A DNA stretch of 64,000 nucleotides, from the NCBI RefSeq assembly GCF_007679345.1, contig NZ_VEGH01000011.1:60005-124004 (forward strand). Direction: 5' to 3'. Below the pieces are notes generated by a model. The model did not search any database, was not told where the DNA came from, and was given only the letters and a program-made list of their open reading frames with translations. Source of the DNA: Cellulosimicrobium cellulans. Lineage in GTDB: Bacteria > Actinomycetota > Actinomycetes > Actinomycetales > Cellulomonadaceae. The stretch's first letter is position 1; each line of letters starts with the position of its first letter. A program made the translations under genes and the position numbers. This document shows, one piece after another, positions 56,687 to 64,000 of the stretch.

Positions 56687-58423
56687 ATGACCGACACGCG
56701 AACCGAGACGACCGCACCGCCCGCCGCCGGGACGGTGCTGCAGGGGGTGGGCGTCGGCCGCCGGGTCGCCGTCGGCCCGGTGGTGCGGGTGCGCCCCGTG
56801 CCGGAGGTGCCGGGCGACGCCCCCGTGCTCCGGGACGGCGCGCCGGTGCCGGCCGACGAGCTGCCCGACGCCGTGACCGCCGCGTTCGCCGCCGTCGGCG
56901 ACGGGCTCCGGGACCAGGCGGGCCGCTCGACCGGCACCGTGGCCGAGGTCCTGGGCGCCACCGCGATGATGGCCGACGACCCCGCGCTGCGGGACCAGGT
57001 GCTCGGCAGGGTCCGTGGCGGCGAGGCCCCGGTCGCGGCGATCGACGCCGTGGTCGGCACGTTCGCGGCGATGTTCGAGCAGGCCGGCGGGTACCTCGCC
57101 GAGCGGGTCACGGACCTGCGCAGCGTCCGCGACCGGGTCGTCTCCCGGCTCGCCGGGCTGCCCGCCCCGGGCGTCCCCGAGCTGCGCGAGCCGTCCGTCG
57201 TGGTGGCGACGGACCTCGCGCCCGCCGACACCGCCGCGCTCGACCTCGAGCGGGTGCTGGCCCTCGTGACCGAGGAGGGCGGCCCGACCGGGCACACCGC
57301 GATCATCGCCGGGCAGAACGGCATCCCCTGCGTCGTGCGCACCACCGGCGCGGCGGCGCTCGCCGACGGGGTCGTGGTGGGCGTGGACGCGGCGGCCGGG
57401 ACCGTGCTGGTCGAGCCGTCGGCCGACGACCGCGCCGCGCTGGAGGCCCGCGCCGCCGCGGAGCGCGCGCTGGAGTCCGACACCGATCCGAGCGGCACGG
57501 CGGACGGGCACCGGGTGCAGCTGCTCGCGAACATCGGCACCGCGGAGGACGCGGAGAAGCTCGCCGGCGCCGCGGTCGAGGGCGTCGGGCTGTTCCGGAC
57601 CGAGGTGCTGTTCCTCGGCCGGCAGCAGGCGCCGACCGTCGACGAGCAGGCCGCCGCGTACGCCCGGGTGCTCCGCGCGCTCGGGCCCGACCGCAAGGTG
57701 GTCGTGCGCACCCTCGACGCGGGCGCCGACAAGCCGCTCGCGTTCGCGAACCTGCACACGGAGGAGAACCCCGCGCTCGGCGTCCGCGGGTACCGGCTGG
57801 TGCGGTCCGCGCCCGCGCTGCTGACCGACCAGCTGACCGCGCTGGCCCGCGCGGGCGAGGAGACCGGCACCCAGCCCTGGGTGATGGCCCCGATGATCGC
57901 CACCGCCGCCGAGTCCCGCGCCTTCGCCGAGGCGGTGCACGCGGCCGGCCTGCGCACGGCGGGCGTGATGGTCGAGGTGCCCGCCGCCGCGCTGCGCGCC
58001 GCCGCGGTGCTGGACGAGGTCGACTTCGTCTCGCTCGGCACCAACGACCTGGCGCAGTACACGATGGCCGCCGACCGGCTGCGCGGCGAGCTCGTGGACC
58101 TGCTCGACGCCTGGCAGCCCGCCGTCCTGGAGCTCGTGGCCGCCACCGCGCGGGCCGGGTCGGCGAAGGACCGGCCGGTCGGGGTGTGCGGCGAGTCGGC
58201 GTCCGACCCGCTGATGGCGCTGGTGCTGGTCGGGCTGGGGATCACCAGCCTGTCGATGTCGCCCGCCGCGCTGCCCGCGGTCCGGTTCGCGCTGCGGCGG
58301 CACACGCTCGAGGCGTGCCGCGCGATGGCGGACGCGGCCCTGGCGGCGGCGGACCCCGCGGCGGGGCGCGCGGCCGTGGCGGCGCTGCTCGACCCGGAGG
58401 CGCGGACGACGCTCGGGGTGTGA
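56687..58423 (+). CDS. ptsI: PTS enzyme I (phosphoenolpyruvate-protein phosphotransferase)
   Basis: The 578-residue enzyme takes phosphate from phosphoenolpyruvate and gives it to HPr. The phospho-histidine is His203 in GGPTGHTAIIAGQNGIP. The PEP-binding barrel has LFRTEVLFLGR, FVSLGTNDLAQYTMAADR and GVCGESASDP with Cys501. A GGGGAG site lies 11 bases before the ATG. It follows the fructose operon but behind a terminator, so it may have its own promoter or depend on readthrough. Confidence 0.95.
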   Translation: MTDTRTETTAPPAAGTVLQGVGVGRRVAVGPVVRVRPVPEVPGDAPVLRDGAPVPADELPDAVTAAFAAVGDGLRDQAGRSTGTVAEVLGATAMMADDPALRDQVLGRVRGGEAPVAAIDAVVGTFAAMFEQAGGYLAERVTDLRSVRDRVVSRLAGLPAPGVPELREPSVVVATDLAPADTAALDLERVLALVTEEGGPTGHTAIIAGQNGIPCVVRTTGAAALADGVVVGVDAAAGTVLVEPSADDRAALEARAAAERALESDTDPSGTADGHRVQLLANIGTAEDAEKLAGAAVEGVGLFRTEVLFLGRQQAPTVDEQAAAYARVLRALGPDRKVVVRTLDAGADKPLAFANLHTEENPALGVRGYRLVRSAPALLTDQLTALARAGEETGTQPWVMAPMIATAAESRAFAEAVHAAGLRTAGVMVEVPAAALRAAAVLDEVDFVSLGTNDLAQYTMAADRLRGELVDLLDAWQPAVLELVAATARAGSAKDRPVGVCGESASDPLMALVLVGLGITSLSMSPAALPAVRFALRRHTLEACRAMADAALAAADPAAGRAAVAALLDPEARTTLGV

Positions 58424-58446
58424 GCCCCCACGCCCCGGCGCGCGGT

Positions 58447-59244
58447 TCAGGCCGCGGCCGGGGCGTGCCGCCGCGTGCGGGCCGGCGTCTCGCCGACGAC
58501 GGCCCGGTACCGGCGGGTGAAGTGCGCCTGGTCCGCGTACCCGAGCTCCGCCGCGAGCGCGGCCAGGTCCGCCCCGGGGTCGGCGAACAGCCTCGTCGCG
58601 GCCGCCTGCAGCCGCCGGCACTCGATCAGCCACTTCGGCGTCAGCCCGGTGTGCCGGCGGACGACGCGGCTGAGGGTGCGGGTCGTCGTGCCGAGCAGGT
58701 CCGCGAGGTCGGACACGCGCCGGACGTCCGCGCGCTCCTCGGCGACCCGGCACGCCGCGTTGGCCAGCCGGCCGGCCTCGTCCACCCGGGCTGCGACCGG
58801 GGCGAGCCAGGCGCGCAGCACCGTGGCGACCTCCCGGTCGGCGGCGGTCGCGGGGCCCGCCATCGCGGCCGCGACGGCGGGCAGCGGCGCGTCCGGCAGC
58901 GGCTCCCACCGGCCGACCAGGCGGGCGGGCTCGGTGGTGGTGAGCAGTCGCGCCGCCGCGGGGCGCAGCAGCACGCCGACCACCCAGGACCGGCCGGTCA
59001 GGTCTTGCGTCGTCAGCACCCGGGACGGGCCGTGCAGGGTCGCGCCGGCGGGCTGCAGGACGGCGTTGGCGCTCGGGTAGGTGAGCACGCGCTGCGGGCG
59101 CACCGCACCGGCGGCGACGTCCCAGCGGGCGACCCAGACGTGCCGGACGAGGTCGTCGAGCGGGTCGCCGGACGCCCCGAGGAGGAACCGCGAGAACGCC
59201 ACCTCCGGGTCGCCCGGGTTCAGGTGCCCCGCCGACTCGACCAC
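58447..59244 (-). CDS. AraC-family transcriptional regulator
   Basis: The 265-residue protein has an N-terminal ligand domain (about 1-150; RPQRVLTYPSANAVLQPAGATLHG) and a C-terminal double HTH (about 160-260; VSDLADLLGTTTRTLSRVVRRHTGLTPKWLIECRRLQAA, then LAALAAELGYADQAHFTRRYRAVVGETP). The GTG at 59244 is preferred to an upstream start whose extra 66 residues would span the divergent promoter. It is divergent from the VOC gene at 59309 across 64 bp and probably controls it. Confidence 0.88.
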   Translation of the reverse strand: MVESAGHLNPGDPEVAFSRFLLGASGDPLDDLVRHVWVARWDVAAGAVRPQRVLTYPSANAVLQPAGATLHGPSRVLTTQDLTGRSWVVGVLLRPAAARLLTTTEPARLVGRWEPLPDAPLPAVAAAMAGPATAADREVATVLRAWLAPVAARVDEAGRLANAACRVAEERADVRRVSDLADLLGTTTRTLSRVVRRHTGLTPKWLIECRRLQAAATRLFADPGADLAALAAELGYADQAHFTRRYRAVVGETPARTRRHAPAAA

Positions 59245-59308
59245 CCCGCCGCCCCCTCGTGTCCCGTTCGTACAAGACCGCCGCCCCGGGCGGGGCGAGG
59301 CTCGGTGC

Positions 59309-59836
59309 ATGACCGAGAGCACCGCACCCGCGACCCCCGCACCGACGACCCCCGCCACCGGCGAGCACACCACCGAGGGCGTCCCGCACGGCGTCACGTC
59401 GCTGACCCCGCACCTCGTCGTCCACCCGGCCGCCGAGGCCATCGGATTCTACGAGCGGGTGCTCGGCGCCCGCGTCCTCGACGTGTTCCGGATGGGCGAC
59501 CTGGTGGGAGAGGCGTCGCTCGACCTCGGGAACGGGCGGTTCACCCTGAGCGACCCGATGCCCGCCTACGGCATCACGACCCCCGACCCCGACGCCGCGA
59601 CCTACTCGCTCGCGGTGCACGTCCCGGACGTCGACGCGACCGTCGAGCGTGCCGTCGCCGCGGGCGCGACGCTGCGCGAGCCGGTGACGACGTTCGTGTC
59701 CGGCGACCGGTACGGCTCCGTCGTCGACCCGTACGGCGTGCGGTGGACCGTGATGACCCGCGTGGAGGACCTGTCGCCCGAGGAGTCGGCCCACCGCGTC
59801 GCGGCGTGGGCGGCGGAGCAGGCGGCGCAGGGCTGA
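59309..59836 (+). CDS. VOC superfamily (glyoxalase-like) protein
   Basis: The 175-residue protein has a single VOC domain (about 28-150: VTSLTPHLVVHPAAEAIGFYERVLGARVL, ending DRYGSVVDPYGVRWTVMTR), resembling the PhnB/YglI group. An Ala/Thr/Pro-rich lead of about 25 residues precedes it. The function is unknown. It is paired with a divergent AraC regulator, echoing the WYL regulator/VOC pair at 15.5-17.0 kb. Confidence 0.85.
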   Translation: MTESTAPATPAPTTPATGEHTTEGVPHGVTSLTPHLVVHPAAEAIGFYERVLGARVLDVFRMGDLVGEASLDLGNGRFTLSDPMPAYGITTPDPDAATYSLAVHVPDVDATVERAVAAGATLREPVTTFVSGDRYGSVVDPYGVRWTVMTRVEDLSPEESAHRVAAWAAEQAAQG

Positions 59837-59882
59837 CGCCTCGGTCCGGGATCTCTCCCGGCCCGGCGCGTAGCCTGGCTGC

Positions 59883-61520
59883 ATGGTGCCCGAGCACGGC
59901 GTCCTGGACCCGGAGACCGACCCCCTGGCCACGTACGTCCTCGAGCCGGACGACCTGCGCGACCTGGCGGACCGGGTCGCGGGCTCGCCCGCCGCGGGGA
60001 CGCGCACCCACCACGCCCCGTGGACGCGCGCGCCGCTCGCGACCCTGCCGCAGTCGACGCCGGACGACGTGGCCCGGGCGGCCCGGGCGGCCCGCGCGGC
60101 CCAGCGGCGGTGGGCCGCCGTCCCCGTCCGGGACCGGGCGCGGCTGCTGCTGCGGGTGCACGACCTGCTGCTCCAGCGGCAGAGCGACGTCCTCGACCTG
60201 ATCCAGCTGGAGAACGGCAAGGCCCGCGGCGCCGCGTACGAGGAGGTCGCCGACGTCGCCCTGCTCGCGCGGCACCTCGGCCGGACCGCGCCGCGCCACC
60301 TCGCGCCCGAGCGGCGTCCCGGGCTCGTGCCGGGGCTGACGTCGGTGCGGGTCGTGCACGACCCGGTCGGCGTCGTCGGCGTCGTCGCGCCCTGGAACTA
60401 CCCGCTGAGCCTGACCCTCGGCGACGTGCTGCCCGCGCTCGCGGCCGGGGACGCGGTGCTGCTGCGACCGGACCCGCAGACGCCCCTGACGGCGCTGTGG
60501 GCGGTCGAGCTCCTCGAGGACGCCGGGATGCCGCGGGGGCTCGTGCAGGTGGTGCTCGGCGACGGCCCGACGGTCGGCGCCGCCGTGGTCGACCACGTGG
60601 ACCACCTGGTGTTCACCGGGTCGACGGCGACCGGCCGGGTCGTCGCCGCCCGGGCGGGGGAGCGGCTGGTGCCCAGCACCCTGGAGCTGGGCGGGAAGAA
60701 CGCGATGTACGTCGCCGAGGACGTGGACGTCGAGGCCGCCGCGGAGGGCGCGGTGCGGGCGTGCTTCGGCGGCACCGGGCAGCTGTGCGTGTCGGTCGAG
60801 CGGCTCTACGTGCACCGGGACGTCTACGACGCGTTCGCCGCGGCGTTCGCGCGCCGCACGCGGGCGCTGCGTGTCGGCACCGGGCTGGACCACCGGTCCG
60901 ACGTCGGGTCGCTGACGTCGGCGGAGCAGCTGGCCCGCGTGGTCGAGCACGTCGAGGACGCGCTGTCCGGGGGCGCCCGGGTCCTCGCGGGCGGGGTGCA
61001 CCGCACCGACCTCGGGCCGTACGTCTACGAGCCCACGGTCCTGGAGGGCGTCGGGGAGCACGCCCGCGCATACCGCGAGGAGACGTTCGGGCCGGTCGTC
61101 GCGCTGTCCCCGGTCGCCTCGGACGACGAGGCCGTCGCCGCGGTGAACGACTCCGCCTACGCCCTGAACGCGTCGGTGTGGACCCGGTCGACGCGGCGGG
61201 GCGCGGCGCTCGCGGGCCGGCTGCGCGCGGGCAGCGTGACGGTGAACGACGGCTACCAGGCGGCCTGGGGCTCCGTCGCGGCGCCGCAGGGCGGGCGCGG
61301 GGCGTCGGGCTGGGGGCACCGGCACGGGCGCGAGGGCCTGCTGGCGCTGACGGCCACCCGGACGGTGGCCGTGCAGCGGGGCGTCCACGGCGTGCGGGTG
61401 GCGGGCCGGACGCTCGTGCCGCCGCTCGGCCCGGGCCGGCTCCTGGCGGGCGACCCGGAGCGCTGGACCGCCACCGTCACCGCTGCCCTCCGCACCGCGA
61501 GGGCGGCCCGCCTGCGCTGA
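59883..61520 (+). CDS. Aldehyde dehydrogenase, succinate-semialdehyde dehydrogenase type
   Basis: The 545-residue NAD(P)-dependent enzyme has VVAPWNYPLSLTLGDVLPAL, FTGSTATGR, LELGGKN with the general-base Glu268, and GGTGQLCVSVERLYV with catalytic Cys302. The pattern is that of actinobacterial GabD2-like succinate-semialdehyde dehydrogenases; the true aldehyde is not proven. It is longer than usual (about 450-500) because of extensions at both ends. TAGCCT at 59871-59876, 6 bases before the ATG, indicates a leaderless mRNA. Confidence 0.9.
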   Translation: MVPEHGVLDPETDPLATYVLEPDDLRDLADRVAGSPAAGTRTHHAPWTRAPLATLPQSTPDDVARAARAARAAQRRWAAVPVRDRARLLLRVHDLLLQRQSDVLDLIQLENGKARGAAYEEVADVALLARHLGRTAPRHLAPERRPGLVPGLTSVRVVHDPVGVVGVVAPWNYPLSLTLGDVLPALAAGDAVLLRPDPQTPLTALWAVELLEDAGMPRGLVQVVLGDGPTVGAAVVDHVDHLVFTGSTATGRVVAARAGERLVPSTLELGGKNAMYVAEDVDVEAAAEGAVRACFGGTGQLCVSVERLYVHRDVYDAFAAAFARRTRALRVGTGLDHRSDVGSLTSAEQLARVVEHVEDALSGGARVLAGGVHRTDLGPYVYEPTVLEGVGEHARAYREETFGPVVALSPVASDDEAVAAVNDSAYALNASVWTRSTRRGAALAGRLRAGSVTVNDGYQAAWGSVAAPQGGRGASGWGHRHGREGLLALTATRTVAVQRGVHGVRVAGRTLVPPLGPGRLLAGDPERWTATVTAALRTARAARLR

Positions 61521-61578
61521 CCGTCGCGCCCGCGCGCGCCCGCGCCTCGCGCCTGCGCGCCCCGCGCCCGGATCCCGC

Positions 61579-61642
61579 GCCGAGTCTCCGTTTCCGGACT
61601 CCGCGCACCGGCACCGGCAGAGGCACGAGATGCAGAGTCGGC
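61579..61642. repeat. Dispersed palindromic element, copy 2
   Basis: A 64-bp element beginning GCCGAGTCT-C-CG, four bases, CGGACT-C-CG and ending GCAGAGTCGGC. It matches the element at 31344-31406 in length, order and spacing. The two single G bases of copy 1 are both C here, and the arms differ by one base. It lies in the 218-bp gap between the convergent aldehyde dehydrogenase and GGDEF genes, next to a CGCGC-rich run like that beside copy 1. Confidence 0.6.
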
Positions 61643-61738
61643 GAGCGTCGGCGCGGGGGCAAGAGGCGGCGCCTGGCGCGGCGCGGGGAGCGCGCGAGGC
61701 GGCGCAGCGCGCAGGGCGCGCGCGGGGCGGCGCGCGCG

Positions 61739-63496
61739 TCAGCTCGGCTGGCAGGCGGTCGCCGTGCCGGCCGAGGGGGTGCGCGGGTCGCGGGCGGTGC
61801 GCGGGACCGGGACCGGCAGCGGGGCGGGCGAGGACGGCGTGCCGTCGAACACCACCCGGTTCCGGCCCTGGCGCTTCGCCCGGTAGAGCGCCGCGTCGGC
61901 CCGGGACACGAGGGTGTCGCGCGCCTCGCCGTCCGCGGCCATCGCGCCGCCGAAGCTCACCGTCACCCGCAGGCCCGGCGACAGCTCGTGCCACGGGTAC
62001 CCGGCGATCGTGGTGCGGATCCGCTCGCAGACGGCGAGCGCCTGCTCGTGCGGGGAGTCGAGCAGCACGAGCGTGAACTCCTCGCCGCCGACGCGCGCCG
62101 TGGCGTCGCCGACCCGGACGGCGCTGGTCATGATCTGCGCGACCCGGCGCAGCACCTCGTCGCCGACGGGGTGCGAGTGCTCGTCGTTCACGGCCTTGAA
62201 CAGGTCGATGTCCGCGACCACGTAGGCCAGCTCCGCCTCCCGTCCGAGGCGCGCCGCGAGCACCGCGTCGAGCCCGCGCCGGTTCAGCAGGCCGGTCAGC
62301 GGGTCGTGCGCGGCGTCGTGCTGCAGGGTCTCGTTGAGCGCGGTGAGCTCGGCCGCGCGCTTGCGGGCCTGGTCGCGGGCCTGGCGCACGCGCTCCACGT
62401 CGAGCTGGGCGTTGACGACGATGCCGCGGCGCTCGGCGGCCTGGTCGCGCTGCGCCATGACGGCCTCGTGGTAGCGGCGGTGCGTGGCGAGGGCCGCGCG
62501 CAGGTCGCCGGCGTCCTCGTGCACCTGGACGAGCTCGAGCAGCACGTCGGCCCGCTCCATCGGCCGCAGCGACTGCTCGGTGAGCAGCAACCCCTCGTGC
62601 AGCGTCGCCTCCGCGCCCGCGTGGTCGCCGCGCAGCCTGCGCAGCCGCCCGAGGGCCGCGTGGTACCGGATCGTCAGGTAGCGGGCCGCGACGCGGGGGA
62701 GCGCCGCCTCGACCGCGGTCAGCGCCGCCTCGGCGGCGTCCAGGTCGCCGCCGGCCATGTGGGCCCGCGCCAGCCGCACCTGCGCCTCCGCCGCCATCCG
62801 CGGGTTGCCGGAGTCGCCGCCGTCCGCGTCCGGGACGCCGCGCGCGGCCTCGAGCCCGCGGACCGCCAGCTGCACCGCCCGCGCGGCCAGCGCCCGGGCG
62901 CGCACCGGGTCGGTGGCCCGCAGGGCCTCGCTCTCGTCCGTGTCGAGCTTGGCGAGCCCCGAGAGGGTGGCGCAGGTGCCGTCGGGGCGGTCGAGCTCGG
63001 GCCAGAGCCGGGCGGCCTCGTCCAGCAGCTCGCGGGCCTTCTCCGGGAACCGGCCCATCGAGATGTACGTGTCCGCGAGGTTGTTCAGCGCCGCCGCGAG
63101 GCCCTCGGTGTCGTTCAGCTCGCGCCGGATGTCGAGCGAACGGTCGAGCAGCTCCAGGGCCGACAGGTTGTCGCCGAAGCCGTTGTAGACGGCGGCGAGC
63201 CCCTGGAGCAGCCGCCCCTCCCAGGCGCGCATCCCGTGGGTCGTCGCGAGCTCCAGGGCGTGCTCGATGGCGCGCAGCGCGAGCGGGTCCTCGCCGAGCA
63301 GGTGGTGGGCCCAGCCGCCGTTGTACTGGAGCTCGATCTCGACGAGCACGGCGCCCTCGGCGCGGGCCTCGTCGAGGAGGGCGGGCAGCGCCGCGACGCA
63401 CAGGGCGGGGGCCGCGTCGCACAGCCGGTCGACGCGGTCCAGCTCCGAGCGCCAGTAGGACTCGCGGTCCTCGGCGGTGGCTCGGGCATGCGTCAT
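61739..63496 (-). CDS. TPR-repeat diguanylate cyclase (GGDEF)
   Basis: The 585-residue soluble protein has TPR-like helical repeats over about residues 10-370 (for example AAALNNLADTYISMGRFPEKARELLDEAARLW). A coiled-coil linker (about 370-410) leads into a GGDEF domain (about 410-560). The active motif is GGEEF (470-474), a functional variant, with an inhibitory RxxD site (RVGD, 461-464) five residues upstream. It should make cyclic di-GMP under product inhibition. No signal peptide or membrane segment is visible. The ATG at 63494-63496 (MTHARATAEDR) is chosen over an upstream in-frame start with an unconserved lead. Confidence 0.9.
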   Translation of the reverse strand: MTHARATAEDRESYWRSELDRVDRLCDAAPALCVAALPALLDEARAEGAVLVEIELQYNGGWAHHLLGEDPLALRAIEHALELATTHGMRAWEGRLLQGLAAVYNGFGDNLSALELLDRSLDIRRELNDTEGLAAALNNLADTYISMGRFPEKARELLDEAARLWPELDRPDGTCATLSGLAKLDTDESEALRATDPVRARALAARAVQLAVRGLEAARGVPDADGGDSGNPRMAAEAQVRLARAHMAGGDLDAAEAALTAVEAALPRVAARYLTIRYHAALGRLRRLRGDHAGAEATLHEGLLLTEQSLRPMERADVLLELVQVHEDAGDLRAALATHRRYHEAVMAQRDQAAERRGIVVNAQLDVERVRQARDQARKRAAELTALNETLQHDAAHDPLTGLLNRRGLDAVLAARLGREAELAYVVADIDLFKAVNDEHSHPVGDEVLRRVAQIMTSAVRVGDATARVGGEEFTLVLLDSPHEQALAVCERIRTTIAGYPWHELSPGLRVTVSFGGAMAADGEARDTLVSRADAALYRAKRQGRNRVVFDGTPSSPAPLPVPVPRTARDPRTPSAGTATACQPS

Positions 63497-63809
63497 GTTC
63501 GTCGTATCGGCGGACCCCCGAGAGGGCTGGAGCGGTCGATCGGGTGAAGTCCGGCGGGCGGACAGGTGACGTCCGCAGGGCGGGAAGGTGACGCGGCAGG
63601 GACCGAACGGGTGACGCGTCAGGAATGGTGCGGGTCCGGTGCCGGTCGCGCCCGAGCACACCGCCTCGCGCCCGGCTAGCTCTCCTGCGCGGTTCGATCC
63701 GAGTGGCTGCAGGATGACGTAATCCAGGTGCCGCTGTGCTACACCGCCCTGTGCGATCGAAGCTGGGTCGAGGGCGGCAGGGTCGAAGGAGCGATGTTCG
63801 GATCCAGGC
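63497..63809. other. 313-bp gap without a recognised gene
   Basis: The first half holds four phased variants of GG(A/G)-AGGTGACG-like words near 63540-63615 (GGGTGAAG, CAGGTGACG, AAGGTGACG, GGGTGACG), possibly sites for a regulator of the GGDEF gene. After about 63690 the base composition becomes less GC-rich. A short TTCGATC-containing segment at 63691-63700 recalls a tRNA T-loop but does not fold as a tRNA. Confidence 0.4.
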
Positions 63810-64000
63810 TCACGATCCGGTGGTCTTGGTGATGGGTCGGATGCCGGAGGTGTCGGTGACGAGGAGTCTGGTGCCGTCGGAGCGTATTCCGGTGATGGTG
63901 GTGAACCAGGCTTCGGGTCCGGTGCCGTTGATCTGGCCGCTGCTGCCCGATCCGGCGACCGGGGTGGTTGTGCCTGTGGACTTGGTGATCTGGACGACCT
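63810..64000 (-). CDS. C-terminal end of an NHL-repeat-like beta-propeller protein (cut by window edge)
   Basis: A minus-strand frame runs in from the window end and stops at TGA (63812-63810), giving 62 visible residues: VVQITKSTGTTTPVAGSG, then GTGPEAWFTTITGIRSDGTRLLVTDTSGIRPI and KTTGS. The order TTPVAGSG, GTGxxAxF, ITGIRSDGxxLLVTDTxGxRxI is that of NHL/beta-propeller repeats found in secreted actinobacterial proteins. Codons such as ATA and AGA appear and third positions are less GC-rich than in every other gene here. The protein stops just after a repeat would begin, so truncation is possible. Confidence 0.6.
   Translation of the reverse strand, partial: VVQITKSTGTTTPVAGSGSSGQINGTGPEAWFTTITGIRSDGTRLLVTDTSGIRPITKTTGS

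Noticed and set aside
54326..60220. Nearly 2,000-codon minus-strand open frame across the PTS, ptsI and AraC region
   Set aside because: It covers several well-supported genes on both strands and shows no recognisable domain; a composition artefact.
63689..63715. tRNA-like T-loop (GGTTCGATCC)
   Set aside because: Flanking bases do not form the T stem, and no D arm, anticodon arm or acceptor stem is found upstream.

Overview
This is a contiguous piece of chromosome from a very GC-rich actinobacterium, most likely a Cellulomonas-like member of the Micrococcales. Pointers are the strong G/C bias at third codon positions, many GTG starts, and frequent TANNNT-type -10 boxes lying 6-7 bases before the start codon (probable leaderless mRNAs). 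WhiB/BldM-type regulators, an F420-type luciferase-like oxidoreductase, GuaB3, a DUF222-type HNH protein and an alpha operon without rpsD fit the same assignment. No tRNA, rRNA, CRISPR array or insertion sequence was recognised, and most of the window is ordinary core chromosome.

Layout. 1-9168: the 3' end of map, then a giant (2,875 aa) secreted, sortase-type (LATTG) surface protein with five SdrD-B-like repeats. 9605-12851: alpha operon infA-rpmJ-rpsM-rpsK-rpoA-rplQ. 12966-17790: alpha/beta hydrolase, HNH protein, a divergent WYL regulator/VOC pair and an ROK-family kinase. 17834-23646: ADP-ribosylglycohydrolase-like fusion, truA, DUF5709, ABC-F ATPase, rplM-rpsI. 23796-31266: glmM, def, DedA, lipoprotein, coaA, glmS, acpS; glmM and glmS both serve UDP-GlcNAc synthesis. 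31432-40234: LLM oxidoreductase, nnr (NAD(P)HX repair), a P-loop kinase, alr, then tsaE-tsaB-rimI and, after an inverted nitroreductase gene, tsaD (t6A tRNA modification). 40253-42597: an overlapping carboxylate-amine ligase/methyltransferase pair. 42680-47900: groES under two CIRCE elements, a WhiD-type WhiB protein, a MerR-like regulator with a decayed cobalamin-domain-like C-terminus, a BldM-like regulator with a degraded receiver, and guaB. 47971-52599: HTH-MurA fusion, exonuclease, DJ-1/PfpI protein, guaB3. 52719-58423: fructose PTS (deoR-fruK-IIA-IIBC) followed by ptsI. 58447-64000: AraC regulator/VOC pair, aldehyde dehydrogenase, TPR-GGDEF cyclase, and the 3' end of an NHL-repeat-like gene with atypical codon use.

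The least ordinary parts are the regulator cluster at 43.5-46.3 kb, the HTH-MurA fusion with a candidate operator on its own promoter, the Cys-rich tail fused to an ADP-ribosylglycohydrolase, a pair of matching palindromic intergenic elements near 31.35 and 61.58 kb, and the giant surface protein with repeats in its leader. I did not find a clearly new multi-gene system such as a defence island or biosynthetic cluster. All names rest on motif recognition by eye; no database search was possible.
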